A stretch of DNA of 30,381 nt from assembly GCA_036558305.1 (NCBI GenBank), contig DATBFX010000427.1, forward strand, positions 1-30,381, given 5' to 3'. The position numbers and the translations under genes are program-made. Positions 16,540 through 24,153 of this stretch are shown here, in pieces. The DNA is from DATBFX01 sp036558305 (GTDB taxonomy: Bacteria; Chloroflexota; Chloroflexia; Thermomicrobiales; UBA6265). The notes under the pieces are model-generated. The model was not told the origin of the DNA, did not search any database, and saw only the letters and a program-made list of their open reading frames with translations. Position 1 is the first letter of the stretch, and every line of letters starts with the position of its first letter.

Positions 16540-17235
16540 ATGGTTGCGAGCACACGCGAGAGTCCGCAGGGCAGCGGAGCCGTCGTTGCGTACTCCGCGA
16601 CCAGAGGTATCGACGATACACCAACGGAGGCAGAGATCGCCGCGGGTAAACTCCTGGCGATCGCGGCAACCGACGGCAGTCGTGCGGCCTTCGTCACTCG
16701 ATCCTTGACGGCGCTGACGCGGGTGACTCAGCATGTCAGTCGGCGCACGCTTCTTGACGCCCTGGCAGCGTCGTCGGATATCGACACGCTCCTTCGCGTT
16801 TTCGATCACGCTGACGTTCTCGTCGATGACCTCGACGCCGATCTCCTTGCCGCACGGGTGCGGGGAACACGCGCGCGACGTTGGCTGCTGACGGCGGAGG
16901 GCGGCGTCGGTACGGCAGCCGAACTCGGTCGCTTGCTCGGGCTGACGCGGCAGTCGGTGGACAACCGGCGAAGGGGTGGGCGGCTGCTCGCGCTCGATTC
17001 CGGCAAACGCGGGTTTCTCTATCCCGTCTGGCAGGTGGAAGACGGTCGAGCGCTGCCCGGTTTGGAGGACGTCCTCCAGGAATTGAGCGACTTCGATCCC
17101 TGGATGCAGGCCGGATTCTTCCTCAATCCGAACGCCTTTCTGCAAGACGAGTCACCGTTGTCCGAACTACGGCGGGGGAACGTCGACCGCGTGCTCGCTG
17201 CCGCCGGCGTCTACGGCGAGCAGGTCGCGGCGTAG
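16540..17235 (+). CDS. Xre/MbcA/ParS-type antitoxin of a RES module
   Basis: The 231-residue protein is the antitoxin of the RES toxin encoded next. The start is ATG 16540, seven bases after GAGGGAG; ATG 16525 or TTG 16480 are alternatives. About residues 118-150 form a helix-turn-helix (GTAAELGRLLGLTRQSVDNR). About residues 175-231 match the C-terminal toxin-binding domain: DPWMQAGFFLNPNAFLQDES, then PLSELRRGNVDRVLAAAG. The first 110 residues are mostly helical and unassigned, longer than in usual Xre antitoxins. It ends 14 bases before the toxin start. Confidence 0.83.
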   Translation: MVASTRESPQGSGAVVAYSATRGIDDTPTEAEIAAGKLLAIAATDGSRAAFVTRSLTALTRVTQHVSRRTLLDALAASSDIDTLLRVFDHADVLVDDLDADLLAARVRGTRARRWLLTAEGGVGTAAELGRLLGLTRQSVDNRRRGGRLLALDSGKRGFLYPVWQVEDGRALPGLEDVLQELSDFDPWMQAGFFLNPNAFLQDESPLSELRRGNVDRVLAAAGVYGEQVAA

Positions 17236-17249
17236 TCGCGGTCGACCGC

Positions 17250-17888
17250 GTGGACCCGGGACCGGAATGGCATCCGGCACAGCATCCGGAGCCGCCGGTT
17301 GATCTCGATCGCCGCGCGGTGCCGATGCTTGACGTCGGGCCGCCTTGGTTTCATTGCCATACGCTGAGGCGAGGACCGCTGAGTTTCAATCGCCGCAGCA
17401 CCGGCCGTTTCAACGCTCCCGGCGGCGAGTTCGGCGTGCTCTACCTCAGTACCTCGCGCGAGGGCGCGTTCATCGAGACGTTCGGTCAATCGGGGAGCGC
17501 GGACGATCGCGGTGTTCGATTCGTGACGCGTGCGGCGCTCGACGCCCGCTGCCTGTGCTCGATCGCGCAGACCTCGCCGGCGCGGTCGTTGCACCTGATC
17601 GATCTGAGCGGATCGGGTCTGTCGCAGATCGGAGCCGACGCCAGGCTCGGCGCGGCGACGGACGATCCCGGTCTGCCCCAGCGCTGGGCGCTGGCATTTT
17701 GGAATCATCCCGCTGCGCCGGATGGTCTGCTGTATCGCGCCCGGCACGATCCGGAGCAACTGTCGGTCGCCGTTTTCGATCGGGCCGGTGATCTCCTTGG
17801 CGCCGATTGCTCGACCAACGTGCTCGCGCGACCCGACATCCTCATTCCCATCCTCAGGCGATACGGATTCGGCATCGATCGCGTCTAG
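17250..17888 (+). CDS. RES-domain toxin (NAD+-targeting family)
   Basis: The 212-residue protein carries the RES fold related to ADP-ribosyltransferases. Studied members deplete NAD+. Arg53 lies in TGRFN, Tyr65 in VLYLS, and Glu76 in GAFIETFG. The eponymous serine region reads GLLYRARHD, so Ala164 stands where Ser is usual. The start is GTG 17250, the only suitable codon upstream of the conserved region, though ATG near 17325 would still leave the core intact. It directly follows its Xre/ParS-type antitoxin. The stop is followed by a C-run and then a copy of the M23 gene's 3' end. Confidence 0.85.
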   Translation: MDPGPEWHPAQHPEPPVDLDRRAVPMLDVGPPWFHCHTLRRGPLSFNRRSTGRFNAPGGEFGVLYLSTSREGAFIETFGQSGSADDRGVRFVTRAALDARCLCSIAQTSPARSLHLIDLSGSGLSQIGADARLGAATDDPGLPQRWALAFWNHPAAPDGLLYRARHDPEQLSVAVFDRAGDLLGADCSTNVLARPDILIPILRRYGFGIDRV

Positions 17889-17895
17889 CCCCCCC

Positions 17896-18032
17896 CGCTC
17901 TGGGCCACAGACGACGGCGGCAACTGGAGCCGCACCGCGGTACCGTTCGTCGGGCAGAACGCGATCGCGGGGGTTGAGTATCCGGACGTCGGCGGGTACA
18001 GCCAGTGGTCGGGGACGGTGTTCTATCCGTGA
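17896..18032 (+). pseudogene. Duplicated 3' fragment of an SH3b-M23 peptidase gene
   Basis: The stretch translates as LWATDDGGNWSRTAVPFVGQ and onward to the same GTVFYP end and stop codon as the intact peptidase. Only one residue differs (Thr for Glu), and most other differences are silent. It has no start and begins abruptly eight bases after the RES stop, past a run of C. Mainly synonymous divergence suggests it is the remnant of a once-complete paralogue, later replaced in its 5' part by the toxin-antitoxin module. No other gene is visible in the following 151 bases. Confidence 0.85.
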
Positions 18033-18183
18033 AGCGAAGGAGCGGCCAGGGATAGCCAAGCCAGGGAGCGCCTGCTTGTCGCAGTCCGAGCCTCGCCGTC
18101 GAGATCGGGAGAGGGCGTCTCGCTGCCGAGCGGTCTCGGGCGGTCGGCGGCAACAAGACACCCTTCGGTGAACGGATCGGGAG

Positions 18184-19761
18184 CTACCGGGTAGGTGTCG
18201 CGGCCGACCCCGATCCGCCGATCGCGAGCACCGTGCCCATGTCGGTCCCAACGTAGGCGATGCCGTCGACGACGACCGGGGTGAACGTGCTGTGGCTACC
18301 GAGTGAGACGTGCCATCTCTCGGTTCCCGCCGTGGCATCGACCGCGTACAAGATGCCGCTACCGCCAACCAGGAAGAGGTCGTCACCGATCAAGACGGGA
18401 CTGTTGGCGTCGCCCCCGGCGCCGATGTGGAACGTCCAGCGGTCGGCGCCGGTCGCGACGTCGAGCGCGTAAACCTCGCCGTCGGAGCTCATGGTGTAAA
18501 CCGTGCCGTCGCCGATAGCGACGTTGGACAAGATGGCGCCGCTCGGTACGGCAAAGCGCCATTCGAGCGCGCCGGTGGCCGCGTTGAGGGCATAGATGGC
18601 CGCACCGGGCGCGCCGCCTCGGCCGAAGACGTAGACGGTCCCGCCGACGAGCGATGGGTGACCGACGACGACACTACCGGTCTCGTATTTCCAGACGACA
18701 TCGTGGCCGGCGACCGAGATGCCATAGACCGTGCCGTTCTGGTTGCCCACCACGACCAATCCCCCGGCCTCAGACACACCCCGGCTGGCGGGGGTGCCGA
18801 GCGGTACCCGCCACACCGTGTTGCCGGTGGCGGGGTCGAAGGCCAGGAGATCGGTGCCGCTGGGGACATAACCGACCCCGTCCGCGACCACCGGACCCCA
18901 CGGATCGCCGATCTGGCCCTGCTCGGTTCGCCAGGCGATGCTGCCGTCCGTCCGGTTGATCCGGATCAGGTCGTAGCCGTTCCCGCTGCGTTCCGCGCTG
19001 CGAAGAACGATGCCGTCACCGTCGATGAACCCGATGCCGCCGACTTCGGTCGTGCGCCAAAGCTCGCGCCCGGTCGCCGCTTCCAGGGCGGCGAACCCAC
19101 TGGTGCCGGGAACATAGAGGACTCCGTCGACGATCGTGGCCCCATCGACGATTTGCCCGATGCCGCTCTCGCCTGACGCGGGGAAAGTCCAGAGCACGAC
19201 GGGTTGACCAAGGGGCGCCGGGCCTGGCATGTTGCGTGTTCGTGCGGCGTTGCCACCCCACGTAGGCCAGGCGTGAGTTGCCGGCGTCGCCACCACCGTC
19301 GGCGTTCCCGGCGTCGGCGGGATGACGGCGGCGCGATTGTCGCGGTAAGCGACGTAGCCGATGACGAGGGTGACGAGCAGCAGGAGCGCCATCGCGATCT
19401 GCGCTGATGCCCACCTGAGGCGAGCGCGGGCGCGTCCGGTTGAATCGGCGGGGCCGGTCCGGCGCGGTGCCCAGCGGTTGGGGCCGATCCCGGACCGTGG
19501 GAGCGACAGCGCGTGTGTACGATGCATGTCCGTAGACTCCTTCCCATTCGGTGGCGAGGCAAGTCGAGGCAGCATCCCGCGATCGAGCCGTTCACTCGCC
19601 CCGGCCGGCGGCGGCGTGCGGCTCATGGCGTGGAGGTGCCGGAGGGTGTCGGCGAGGTTCGGGTCGAGGTCGCCTTCCCCGGCCACCGGTCCGCCGGGGG
19701 AAGCGAGTAACTCGCGCCAGAACCGGCTCAGTTCGAGTTCTTGCCAGCGTTCGTCAGGCAT
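18184..19761 (-). CDS. Membrane anti-sigma-like protein with PQQ-type beta-propeller
   Basis: The 525-residue protein begins at ATG 19759-19761, overlapping the sigma-factor stop by eight bases after GGGAGG, so translation is coupled. The N-terminal 115 residues are soluble and helical (WQELELSRFWRELLA) and fill the place of an anti-sigma domain, but have no zinc HxxxCxxC motif. One membrane helix is at about 121-139. The outside part (about 165-515) is a run of PQQ/BamB-like propeller repeats, with signatures such as LYALDVATGADRW, LLAFDPATGNTVWRV and LEAATGRELW. The layout suggests that an extracytoplasmic propeller senses a signal and releases the sigma factor. This role is inferred from operon context; the propeller could also bind envelope proteins. 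Confidence 0.8.
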   Translation of the reverse strand: MPDERWQELELSRFWRELLASPGGPVAGEGDLDPNLADTLRHLHAMSRTPPPAGASERLDRGMLPRLASPPNGKESTDMHRTHALSLPRSGIGPNRWAPRRTGPADSTGRARARLRWASAQIAMALLLLVTLVIGYVAYRDNRAAVIPPTPGTPTVVATPATHAWPTWGGNAARTRNMPGPAPLGQPVVLWTFPASGESGIGQIVDGATIVDGVLYVPGTSGFAALEAATGRELWRTTEVGGIGFIDGDGIVLRSAERSGNGYDLIRINRTDGSIAWRTEQGQIGDPWGPVVADGVGYVPSGTDLLAFDPATGNTVWRVPLGTPASRGVSEAGGLVVVGNQNGTVYGISVAGHDVVWKYETGSVVVGHPSLVGGTVYVFGRGGAPGAAIYALNAATGALEWRFAVPSGAILSNVAIGDGTVYTMSSDGEVYALDVATGADRWTFHIGAGGDANSPVLIGDDLFLVGGSGILYAVDATAGTERWHVSLGSHSTFTPVVVDGIAYVGTDMGTVLAIGGSGSAATPTR

Positions 19762-20368
19762 CGCCGCCTCCCTTCCGGGCAAGGCCGACGCCCATGAGGT
19801 CTCGGAGCTGCGATGCCGCCCGCGACCAGGCGGTCCGCACCGCGCCCTCGTTCTTGCCGAGGACGAGCGCGATCTCCTTGTCGGTCAGACCGGCGAAGCG
19901 CAATTCGCAGAGGCGCCGTCTGTCGGCGGAGAGGTGGTTCAGGATCTCCAGCAGTCGCGTATGGTCGTCGCCGACGACCGCCAGGTGTTCGGGCGACGGG
20001 GCGGTATCTTCGACGTCGAACGCGGCGTCGAGCGGTTCCGTCGGGCGCCGGCGGCGACGATTCTGGCGATCGTAGACCTCGTTGTGCGCGATCCGGAACA
20101 GGTAGCCGCGGAAGGCATCGTCCCGCTCGGCCAGGCGCGAAAGACCGGCGAGGGCGCCGAGGAAGACCTCCTGGGCAGCGTCCGCGGCTTCCTCCCAGTC
20201 GCCGAGACAGTAGAAGCAGTAGCGAAGGACGTCGTCGCGATAGCGCGTGTAGAGGGGTGCGAAGGCGCGGCGGTCGCAGAGGGCGGCGCGCACCAGATCG
20301 GCATCACCTGCCGAGCCCCGCGGCGTCCCGTCCTCCGGCGGTTGCCGGCCGCGCCGCCAGCCCCGCAT
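19754..20368 (-). CDS. ECF-type RNA polymerase sigma factor (first pair)
   Basis: The 204-residue protein has sigma region 2 at about residues 35-105 (FAPLYTRYRDDVLRYCFYCL, DAAQEVFLGAL, FRGYLFRIAHNEV) and region 4 at about 137-192 (LSADRRRLCELRFAGLTDKE, then IALVLGKNEGAVRTAWSRAA). Region 3 is absent, as in ECF factors. The start is ATG 20366-20368 after GGGAGG. It is cotranscribed with the overlapping membrane propeller gene, which is its likely regulator. Region 4 reads KNEGAVRTAWSRA, so promoter preference is probably unlike that of the second sigma factor in this window. Confidence 0.92.
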   Translation of the reverse strand: MRGWRRGRQPPEDGTPRGSAGDADLVRAALCDRRAFAPLYTRYRDDVLRYCFYCLGDWEEAADAAQEVFLGALAGLSRLAERDDAFRGYLFRIAHNEVYDRQNRRRRRPTEPLDAAFDVEDTAPSPEHLAVVGDDHTRLLEILNHLSADRRRLCELRFAGLTDKEIALVLGKNEGAVRTAWSRAASQLRDLMGVGLARKGGGDA

Positions 20369-20428
20369 CGCATCCCTCCCGTGGTGCCGTCGTATCCCTT
20401 CACTCTAAACGACTTTGACGAGGCGTAT

Positions 20429-20446
20429 TTGTTACAGGGGTCGGGA
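20429..20446 (+). promoter_or_regulatory. Sequence motif shared with the second sigma-factor gene
   Basis: TTGTTACAGGGGTCGGGA closely matches TTGTATAGGGGTCGGGA at 21406-21422. Both sit upstream of plus-strand genes. It could be a common promoter or leader recognised by an ECF factor. A 24-residue frame beginning MKPSSGDYPD (20449-20523) follows behind GGGAGG; whether it is translated is unknown. Confidence 0.35.
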
Positions 20447-20558
20447 GGATGAAGCCGTCAAGCGGCGACTATCCCGATGCGGCGGGTGCGGTTTCCGGCG
20501 AGGTTGCCAGAGAAGGCAGTTAGAATGTGGCTGTGAATGTCTGAGTAAGGAGGGGCCG

Positions 20559-20789
20559 GTGCACTACCTTGTGGTTGCGGTTCCCGATCCGCACGAGCAC
20601 GGATACACCGTCACGGTCCCGGCGCTTCCGGGCGGCATCACCGAAGGGGCCACGCTCGACGAGGCATTTGCGAATGTGCGTGATGCGATCACCGAGTACT
20701 TGGACGGTGAATCATCGGAGAGCCTCCGGGCGGCCGGGGTGCGGCCAGGAGCAATCGTGGCCGAGATCGAGGTCGCGATACCCACGTAG
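20559..20789 (+). CDS. Orphan HicB-like antitoxin
   Basis: The 76-residue protein starts at GTG 20559 after AAGGAGGGG. It has the HicB fold: MHYLVVAVPDPHEHGYTVTV, PALPGGITEGATLDEAFANV and an amphipathic helix RDAITEYL. No hicA lies on either side in the same direction; it converges on another hicB after 23 bases. It may be a solitary regulator or an immunity remnant that could bind a HicA encoded elsewhere. Confidence 0.82.
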   Translation: MHYLVVAVPDPHEHGYTVTVPALPGGITEGATLDEAFANVRDAITEYLDGESSESLRAAGVRPGAIVAEIEVAIPT

Positions 20790-20812
20790 CCCTCGGCCTC
20801 TGTGCCATCTCC

Positions 20813-21049
20813 TTACGCAGGCACCGGTACGCGCACGTCGACAACGCCGACCAACGCGGCCTCGGTTTCGCCCGGGATCTCTTCGCCGTCCTCGATCAAT
20901 TGGGCAACCCGAATTTCGGCCAACTCCTGGGCCATCGCCAAAGCGTGTTCGATCGAGGTGCCGAATGTCACGCAATTCGTTAGGGCCGGCACGACCGCCT
21001 CGTACGAGTCCGTTTCCTCGTCCCGGAACAACAGCACGGTGAATCTCAT
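20813..21049 (-). CDS. hicB: HicB-family antitoxin of the interrupted hicA module
   Basis: The 78-residue protein has MRFTVLLFRDEETDSYEAVV, PALTNCVTFGTSIEHALAMA and a helix continuing QELAEIRVAQLIEDGEEIPG, a standard short HicB. ATG 21047-21049 follows GGAG and lies ten bases after the original hicA stop (TAA at 21060-21062). It has no DNA-binding extension. The frame is intact although its toxin gene is interrupted. Confidence 0.85.
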   Translation of the reverse strand: MRFTVLLFRDEETDSYEAVVPALTNCVTFGTSIEHALAMAQELAEIRVAQLIEDGEEIPGETEAALVGVVDVRVPVPA

Positions 21050-21059
21050 CGGAATCTCC

Positions 21060-21287
21060 TTACAAGAGCGATCGGAACTCGTCCAGCGTCAGACCCGCGT
21101 CTTTGAGGATGCTCCGCAACGTCTATTGCGGGATGATCTGACCAGCGTGGTAGACCACGTTCGGCCGTCCCGACTTTGCCGGATGTGTGAGGATACGGTG
21201 ACTGCCGACCTGCCGGTCAACGACCCAGCCATCTCGGGCGAGCGCCCTGAGCACTTCTCCTGCAGTGACGCGTGGCGCTCGGGGCAA
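21060..21287 (-). pseudogene. hicA: hicA toxin gene with in-frame amber codon
   Basis: A TTG at 21285-21287 follows GAGGAG by six bases and opens a 76-codon HicA frame. RVTAGEVLRALARDGWVVDR is the first helix and strand, and VGSHRILTHP carries catalytic-type His30. Codon 55 is TAG (21123-21125). The frame then continues with TLRSILKDAGLTLDEFRSLL to TAA at 21060, which is the conserved C-terminal helix of HicA. Everything except that codon fits a normal gene, and hicB follows at the usual distance. This is either a recent nonsense mutation, a read error, or readthrough. Alternatively, a truncated 54-residue product would retain the catalytic His. Confidence 0.8.
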
Positions 21288-21405
21288 GGATCGCTCCTCT
21301 GGGTCCAATACCCGGCAGCCGAGCCACTGCCCGATATGGTCGCAAAAGGATGGCGACCAGCCTCCGAAGCTCACCGCCGTATCTGGAACCATCGGCCTCC
21401 CGTGA

Positions 21406-22014
21406 TTGTATAGGGGTCGGGAAATCGTTCAGACGGAGGGCCGTCCTCTGGACGACGAGTCGGACCTGATCGAGCGCGCGAAGCGGGGGGATGGCGACGC
21501 CGTCGAAGGACTGGTGCGGCGGTACCAGGACGTCGCGTTCCGCGTCGCCTACCTGATCACGGGCGACGCGGAGGAGGCGAAGGACGCCGCCCAGAGCGCC
21601 TTCATCAAGGCGTACTACGCGCTGCCCCGCTTCCGGACCGGGGCGCCGCTCCGTCCCTGGTTGCTCAGGATCGTCGCCAACGAGGCGCGCAACCGCCGGA
21701 CGGCGGCGGGCCGCCACCCCACCCTGGCGCTGAGCGCCGCGGTGGACCGTCCCTCCGGCGACGCGGCCCCGTCGCCGGAGGAGGCGGCCCTCGCGGACGA
21801 GCGCCGGCGCGCGCTCCTCGCGGCCGTCACCGGCTTGCGCGAAGACGAACGACTGGTGATCGCCTACCGCTATTTCCTCGATCTCTCCGAAGCCGAGATG
21901 GCCGACGCCCTGGACATCCCGCGCGGCACGGTCAAGTCGCGTCTGTCGCGGGCGCTGGCGCGGGTGCGCGGGCGCCTCGTCGAGCCGAGCGTGGGAGGGG
22001 TGGCCGATGACTGA
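21406..22014 (+). CDS. ECF-type RNA polymerase sigma factor (second pair)
   Basis: The protein has sigma region 2 at about 38-102 (LVRRYQDVAFRVAYLITGDA, DAAQSAFIKAYYALPRF, LRPWLLRIVANEARN) and region 4 at about 137-190 (LREDERLVIAYRYFLDLSEA, EMADALDIPRGTVKSRLSRA). The start is uncertain. TTG 21406 gives 202 residues, but homology begins at DDESDLIERAKRGD, right after a CTG (21448) with GGAGGG eight bases upstream. A rare CTG start is therefore possible. The stop overlaps the anti-sigma start by eight bases. Confidence 0.9.
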   Translation: MYRGREIVQTEGRPLDDESDLIERAKRGDGDAVEGLVRRYQDVAFRVAYLITGDAEEAKDAAQSAFIKAYYALPRFRTGAPLRPWLLRIVANEARNRRTAAGRHPTLALSAAVDRPSGDAAPSPEEAALADERRRALLAAVTGLREDERLVIAYRYFLDLSEAEMADALDIPRGTVKSRLSRALARVRGRLVEPSVGGVADD

Positions 22015-22942
22015 GCCACGCAACCCCTTCGCCGGTTGGACCGACGACGAGATCGCGCGCGCGCTGAGCGAGCTCGGTGCACGGTTGGCGTTCCCACCGA
22101 CACCGGACCTGGCGGTCGCGGTGCGGAGCGCGACGGTGCCGCCGTTGCCGGCCGCACGCGGTCGGGTGCGGCGGTTCCCCGTGCGGCGCGTCTTCGCGGC
22201 AGCGGCGATCGTCCTGCTGGCGTTGGTCGCCGGGCTGCTGCTGTCGGGCGGGTTCCGCTCGACGGTGGCCGACCTCTTCGGGGTGCGCGGGGTGCGGATC
22301 GTGATCGAGCGGGAGACGCCGACGCCGACGCCGACGATGGCCCCCACCCCCAGCCCCTCCCCCTACGTAGGGGGAGGGGGGCCGGTCGCATCGCCGCGGG
22401 CGGAGGCGACACCGGTCGGGACCGGGTTGCTGCTGGGGCGGCGGGTGACGCTGGCGGAGGCGCAGGCGGCGGTGCCGTACCCGATCCACGTGCCGACGCT
22501 GGGGAGTCTGGGGGAGCCGGACGAGGTCTACTTGCGGACGCTACCGGACGGCAACCGGATGGTGTCGTTCATCTACCTGCCGGCACCGGGGTTGCCCGAA
22601 ACGCAGCAAACGGGGGTCGGCGCGCTGTTGATGCAGTTCGAGGCGAGGGACAACATCGACTACATCGCCAAGAATATGGCCCTCGATACCCCTTGGGCGA
22701 TCGTCGAGATCAACGATCACCGTGCTCTCTGGATCGAGGGAGCGCATCAACTGACGTTGTTGCCGGACCCATCGCTCGGTTGTTGCGGCGCGCCGTCGCG
22801 GACCGCCGCGAACGTCTTGTTGTGGGAACAGGACGGGCTGACGTTCCGGCTGGAGTCGTCGCTGAACGAGAACGGCGCGATCGCGATCGCGGGGTCGGTG
22901 GCAATACCGCGGGCGACGCCGCCGGCCGGCAACGGGAACTGA
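22007..22942 (+). CDS. Anti-sigma factor, single-pass membrane protein
   Basis: The 311-residue protein is translationally coupled to the sigma gene by an ATGACTGA overlap. Residues 1-58 are cytosolic with a helical segment (WTDDEIARALSELGARL), about 62-80 is the membrane helix, and the outer part (about 140-305) looks like a compact DUF4367-like fold with PYPIHVPTLGSLGEPDEVYL. There is no zinc-binding motif. A linker, APTPSPSPYVGGGG (about residues 112-125), is encoded by a 26-bp perfect palindrome identical to an intergenic one at 8346-8371. That insertion lies outside the membrane and would be tolerated. The signal sensed is unknown; the next gene encodes a secreted cupredoxin. Confidence 0.82.
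   Translation: MTEPRNPFAGWTDDEIARALSELGARLAFPPTPDLAVAVRSATVPPLPAARGRVRRFPVRRVFAAAAIVLLALVAGLLLSGGFRSTVADLFGVRGVRIVIERETPTPTPTMAPTPSPSPYVGGGGPVASPRAEATPVGTGLLLGRRVTLAEAQAAVPYPIHVPTLGSLGEPDEVYLRTLPDGNRMVSFIYLPAPGLPETQQTGVGALLMQFEARDNIDYIAKNMALDTPWAIVEINDHRALWIEGAHQLTLLPDPSLGCCGAPSRTAANVLLWEQDGLTFRLESSLNENGAIAIAGSVAIPRATPPAGNGN
22339..22380. repeat. C-rich palindromic repeat (copy 2), inside anti-sigma gene
   Basis: The 26-bp palindrome (22354-22379, centre CTACGTAG) and most of its C-rich leader match the intergenic copy at 8332-8372. Here it is read through in frame as a Pro/Ser then Gly linker. Confidence 0.88.
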
Positions 22943-23040
22943 TCCGGTTGCTGCCTTGTAAGGGTAGTGCGCGGCGGGTCGCGACGGTCGCGCTCGAGGT
23001 CCCCGTGGCGATCCTCTTGTGCACCGAAGGAGGGAGTACG

Positions 23041-24153
23041 ATGAGGCGACGGATGTTGTCATGTGCCGCCGTGTTGGTCGCGTTGACGGCGCTGGCGGCG
23101 CCGGCGATGGCGGGCGGTTGGGCGTCGGTGCGGCTCGACGGGCCGCCGCCGCCTCCGTTTCAGGAGGTACCCTGGACGGTCGGGTTCACGGTCAAGCAGC
23201 ACGACGTGACGCCGATCAACGTCGAGCGCGCCCTCCTGGAGGCGACGCACAAGACGACGGGCGAGACGGTGAGGGCGGATGCGGTGCAAGAGGGAGAAGT
23301 AGGCCACTTCTCGGTGACCGTCACCTTCCCGACCGCGGGCGATTGGAAGTGGTCGATCACGCCGGAGCCGTTCGAGGGGACGGCGTTCCCGACGCTGCAC
23401 GTCCTGACCGGCCCGAACGACACATCGAATGAGGCCAATGCCGCGTCCGCGCCCGGCCCACAACCGGTCCACATCCACGACGGGACCTGCGCGGCCCTCG
23501 GCGACGTGGTCTTCCCGCTCAACGACGTGGGGTCCGGGATGATGAGCGACGGGACGCCGGTCGCGGCGGGCGCGTTCGTCGGTGCCCAATCGGCGGTCCC
23601 GGTGGCGATCAGCGTAACGACCGTCGACGCCACGCTGGCGAGCCTGGCGGACGGCAACCACGCGATCAACGTCCACAAGAGCGCGACCGAGATCGGGACG
23701 TACGTCGCCTGCGGCGACATCGGCGGACAACCGGCAGGCGATCAGTTGGTCGTCGGTCTCGAACCGCTCAACGACTCCGGCGAGACCGGCGTTGCCGTGC
23801 TCCAGGGCGCCGGGGCGCAGACGACGGTCACGCTCTACCTCCTGGTCGTCCAGGCGCCAACCGGCACGCCGACGGCGTCGACCGGCGCGACCGCCGAGGT
23901 CAAACTCGTCGGGGGTACGGACGGCGCCTGGCAGTTCGAACCGTCGTATCTGGAAGTCGAGACCGGGACGACGGTGACCTGGACGAACGAAACCGAGGTC
24001 GCCCACACGGTGAGCGGCGCCAACCTCGCATTCGAAGACTCGGGCTACATCGAACCCGGCCAATCGTTCAGCCAGGCGTTCACGCAACCGGGCACCTACT
24101 CCTATCGGTGCGACCCTCACCCGTGGATGACGGGGACGGTAGTCGTCATGTAG
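23041..24153 (+). CDS. Secreted protein with C-terminal type 1 copper (cupredoxin) domain
   Basis: The 370-residue protein starts at ATG 23041 after GAAGGAGGG. Residues 1-24 are a signal peptide cut near AMA-GG. About 30-125 form an immunoglobulin-like segment (PWTVGFTVKQHD, VTVTFPTAGDWKWSI). About 140-275 form a middle domain with HIHDGTC and HAINVHKSATEIGTYVACGD. About 285-370 is a plastocyanin-like domain with all four copper ligands: His322 (VAHTVSG), Cys357, His360 and Met363 (YRCDPHPWMTG). It is probably an extracellular electron carrier or copper-binding protein. Ninety-eight bases separate it from the anti-sigma gene, so it may belong to that sigma factor's regulon. Confidence 0.88.
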   Translation: MRRRMLSCAAVLVALTALAAPAMAGGWASVRLDGPPPPPFQEVPWTVGFTVKQHDVTPINVERALLEATHKTTGETVRADAVQEGEVGHFSVTVTFPTAGDWKWSITPEPFEGTAFPTLHVLTGPNDTSNEANAASAPGPQPVHIHDGTCAALGDVVFPLNDVGSGMMSDGTPVAAGAFVGAQSAVPVAISVTTVDATLASLADGNHAINVHKSATEIGTYVACGDIGGQPAGDQLVVGLEPLNDSGETGVAVLQGAGAQTTVTLYLLVVQAPTGTPTASTGATAEVKLVGGTDGAWQFEPSYLEVETGTTVTWTNETEVAHTVSGANLAFEDSGYIEPGQSFSQAFTQPGTYSYRCDPHPWMTGTVVVM

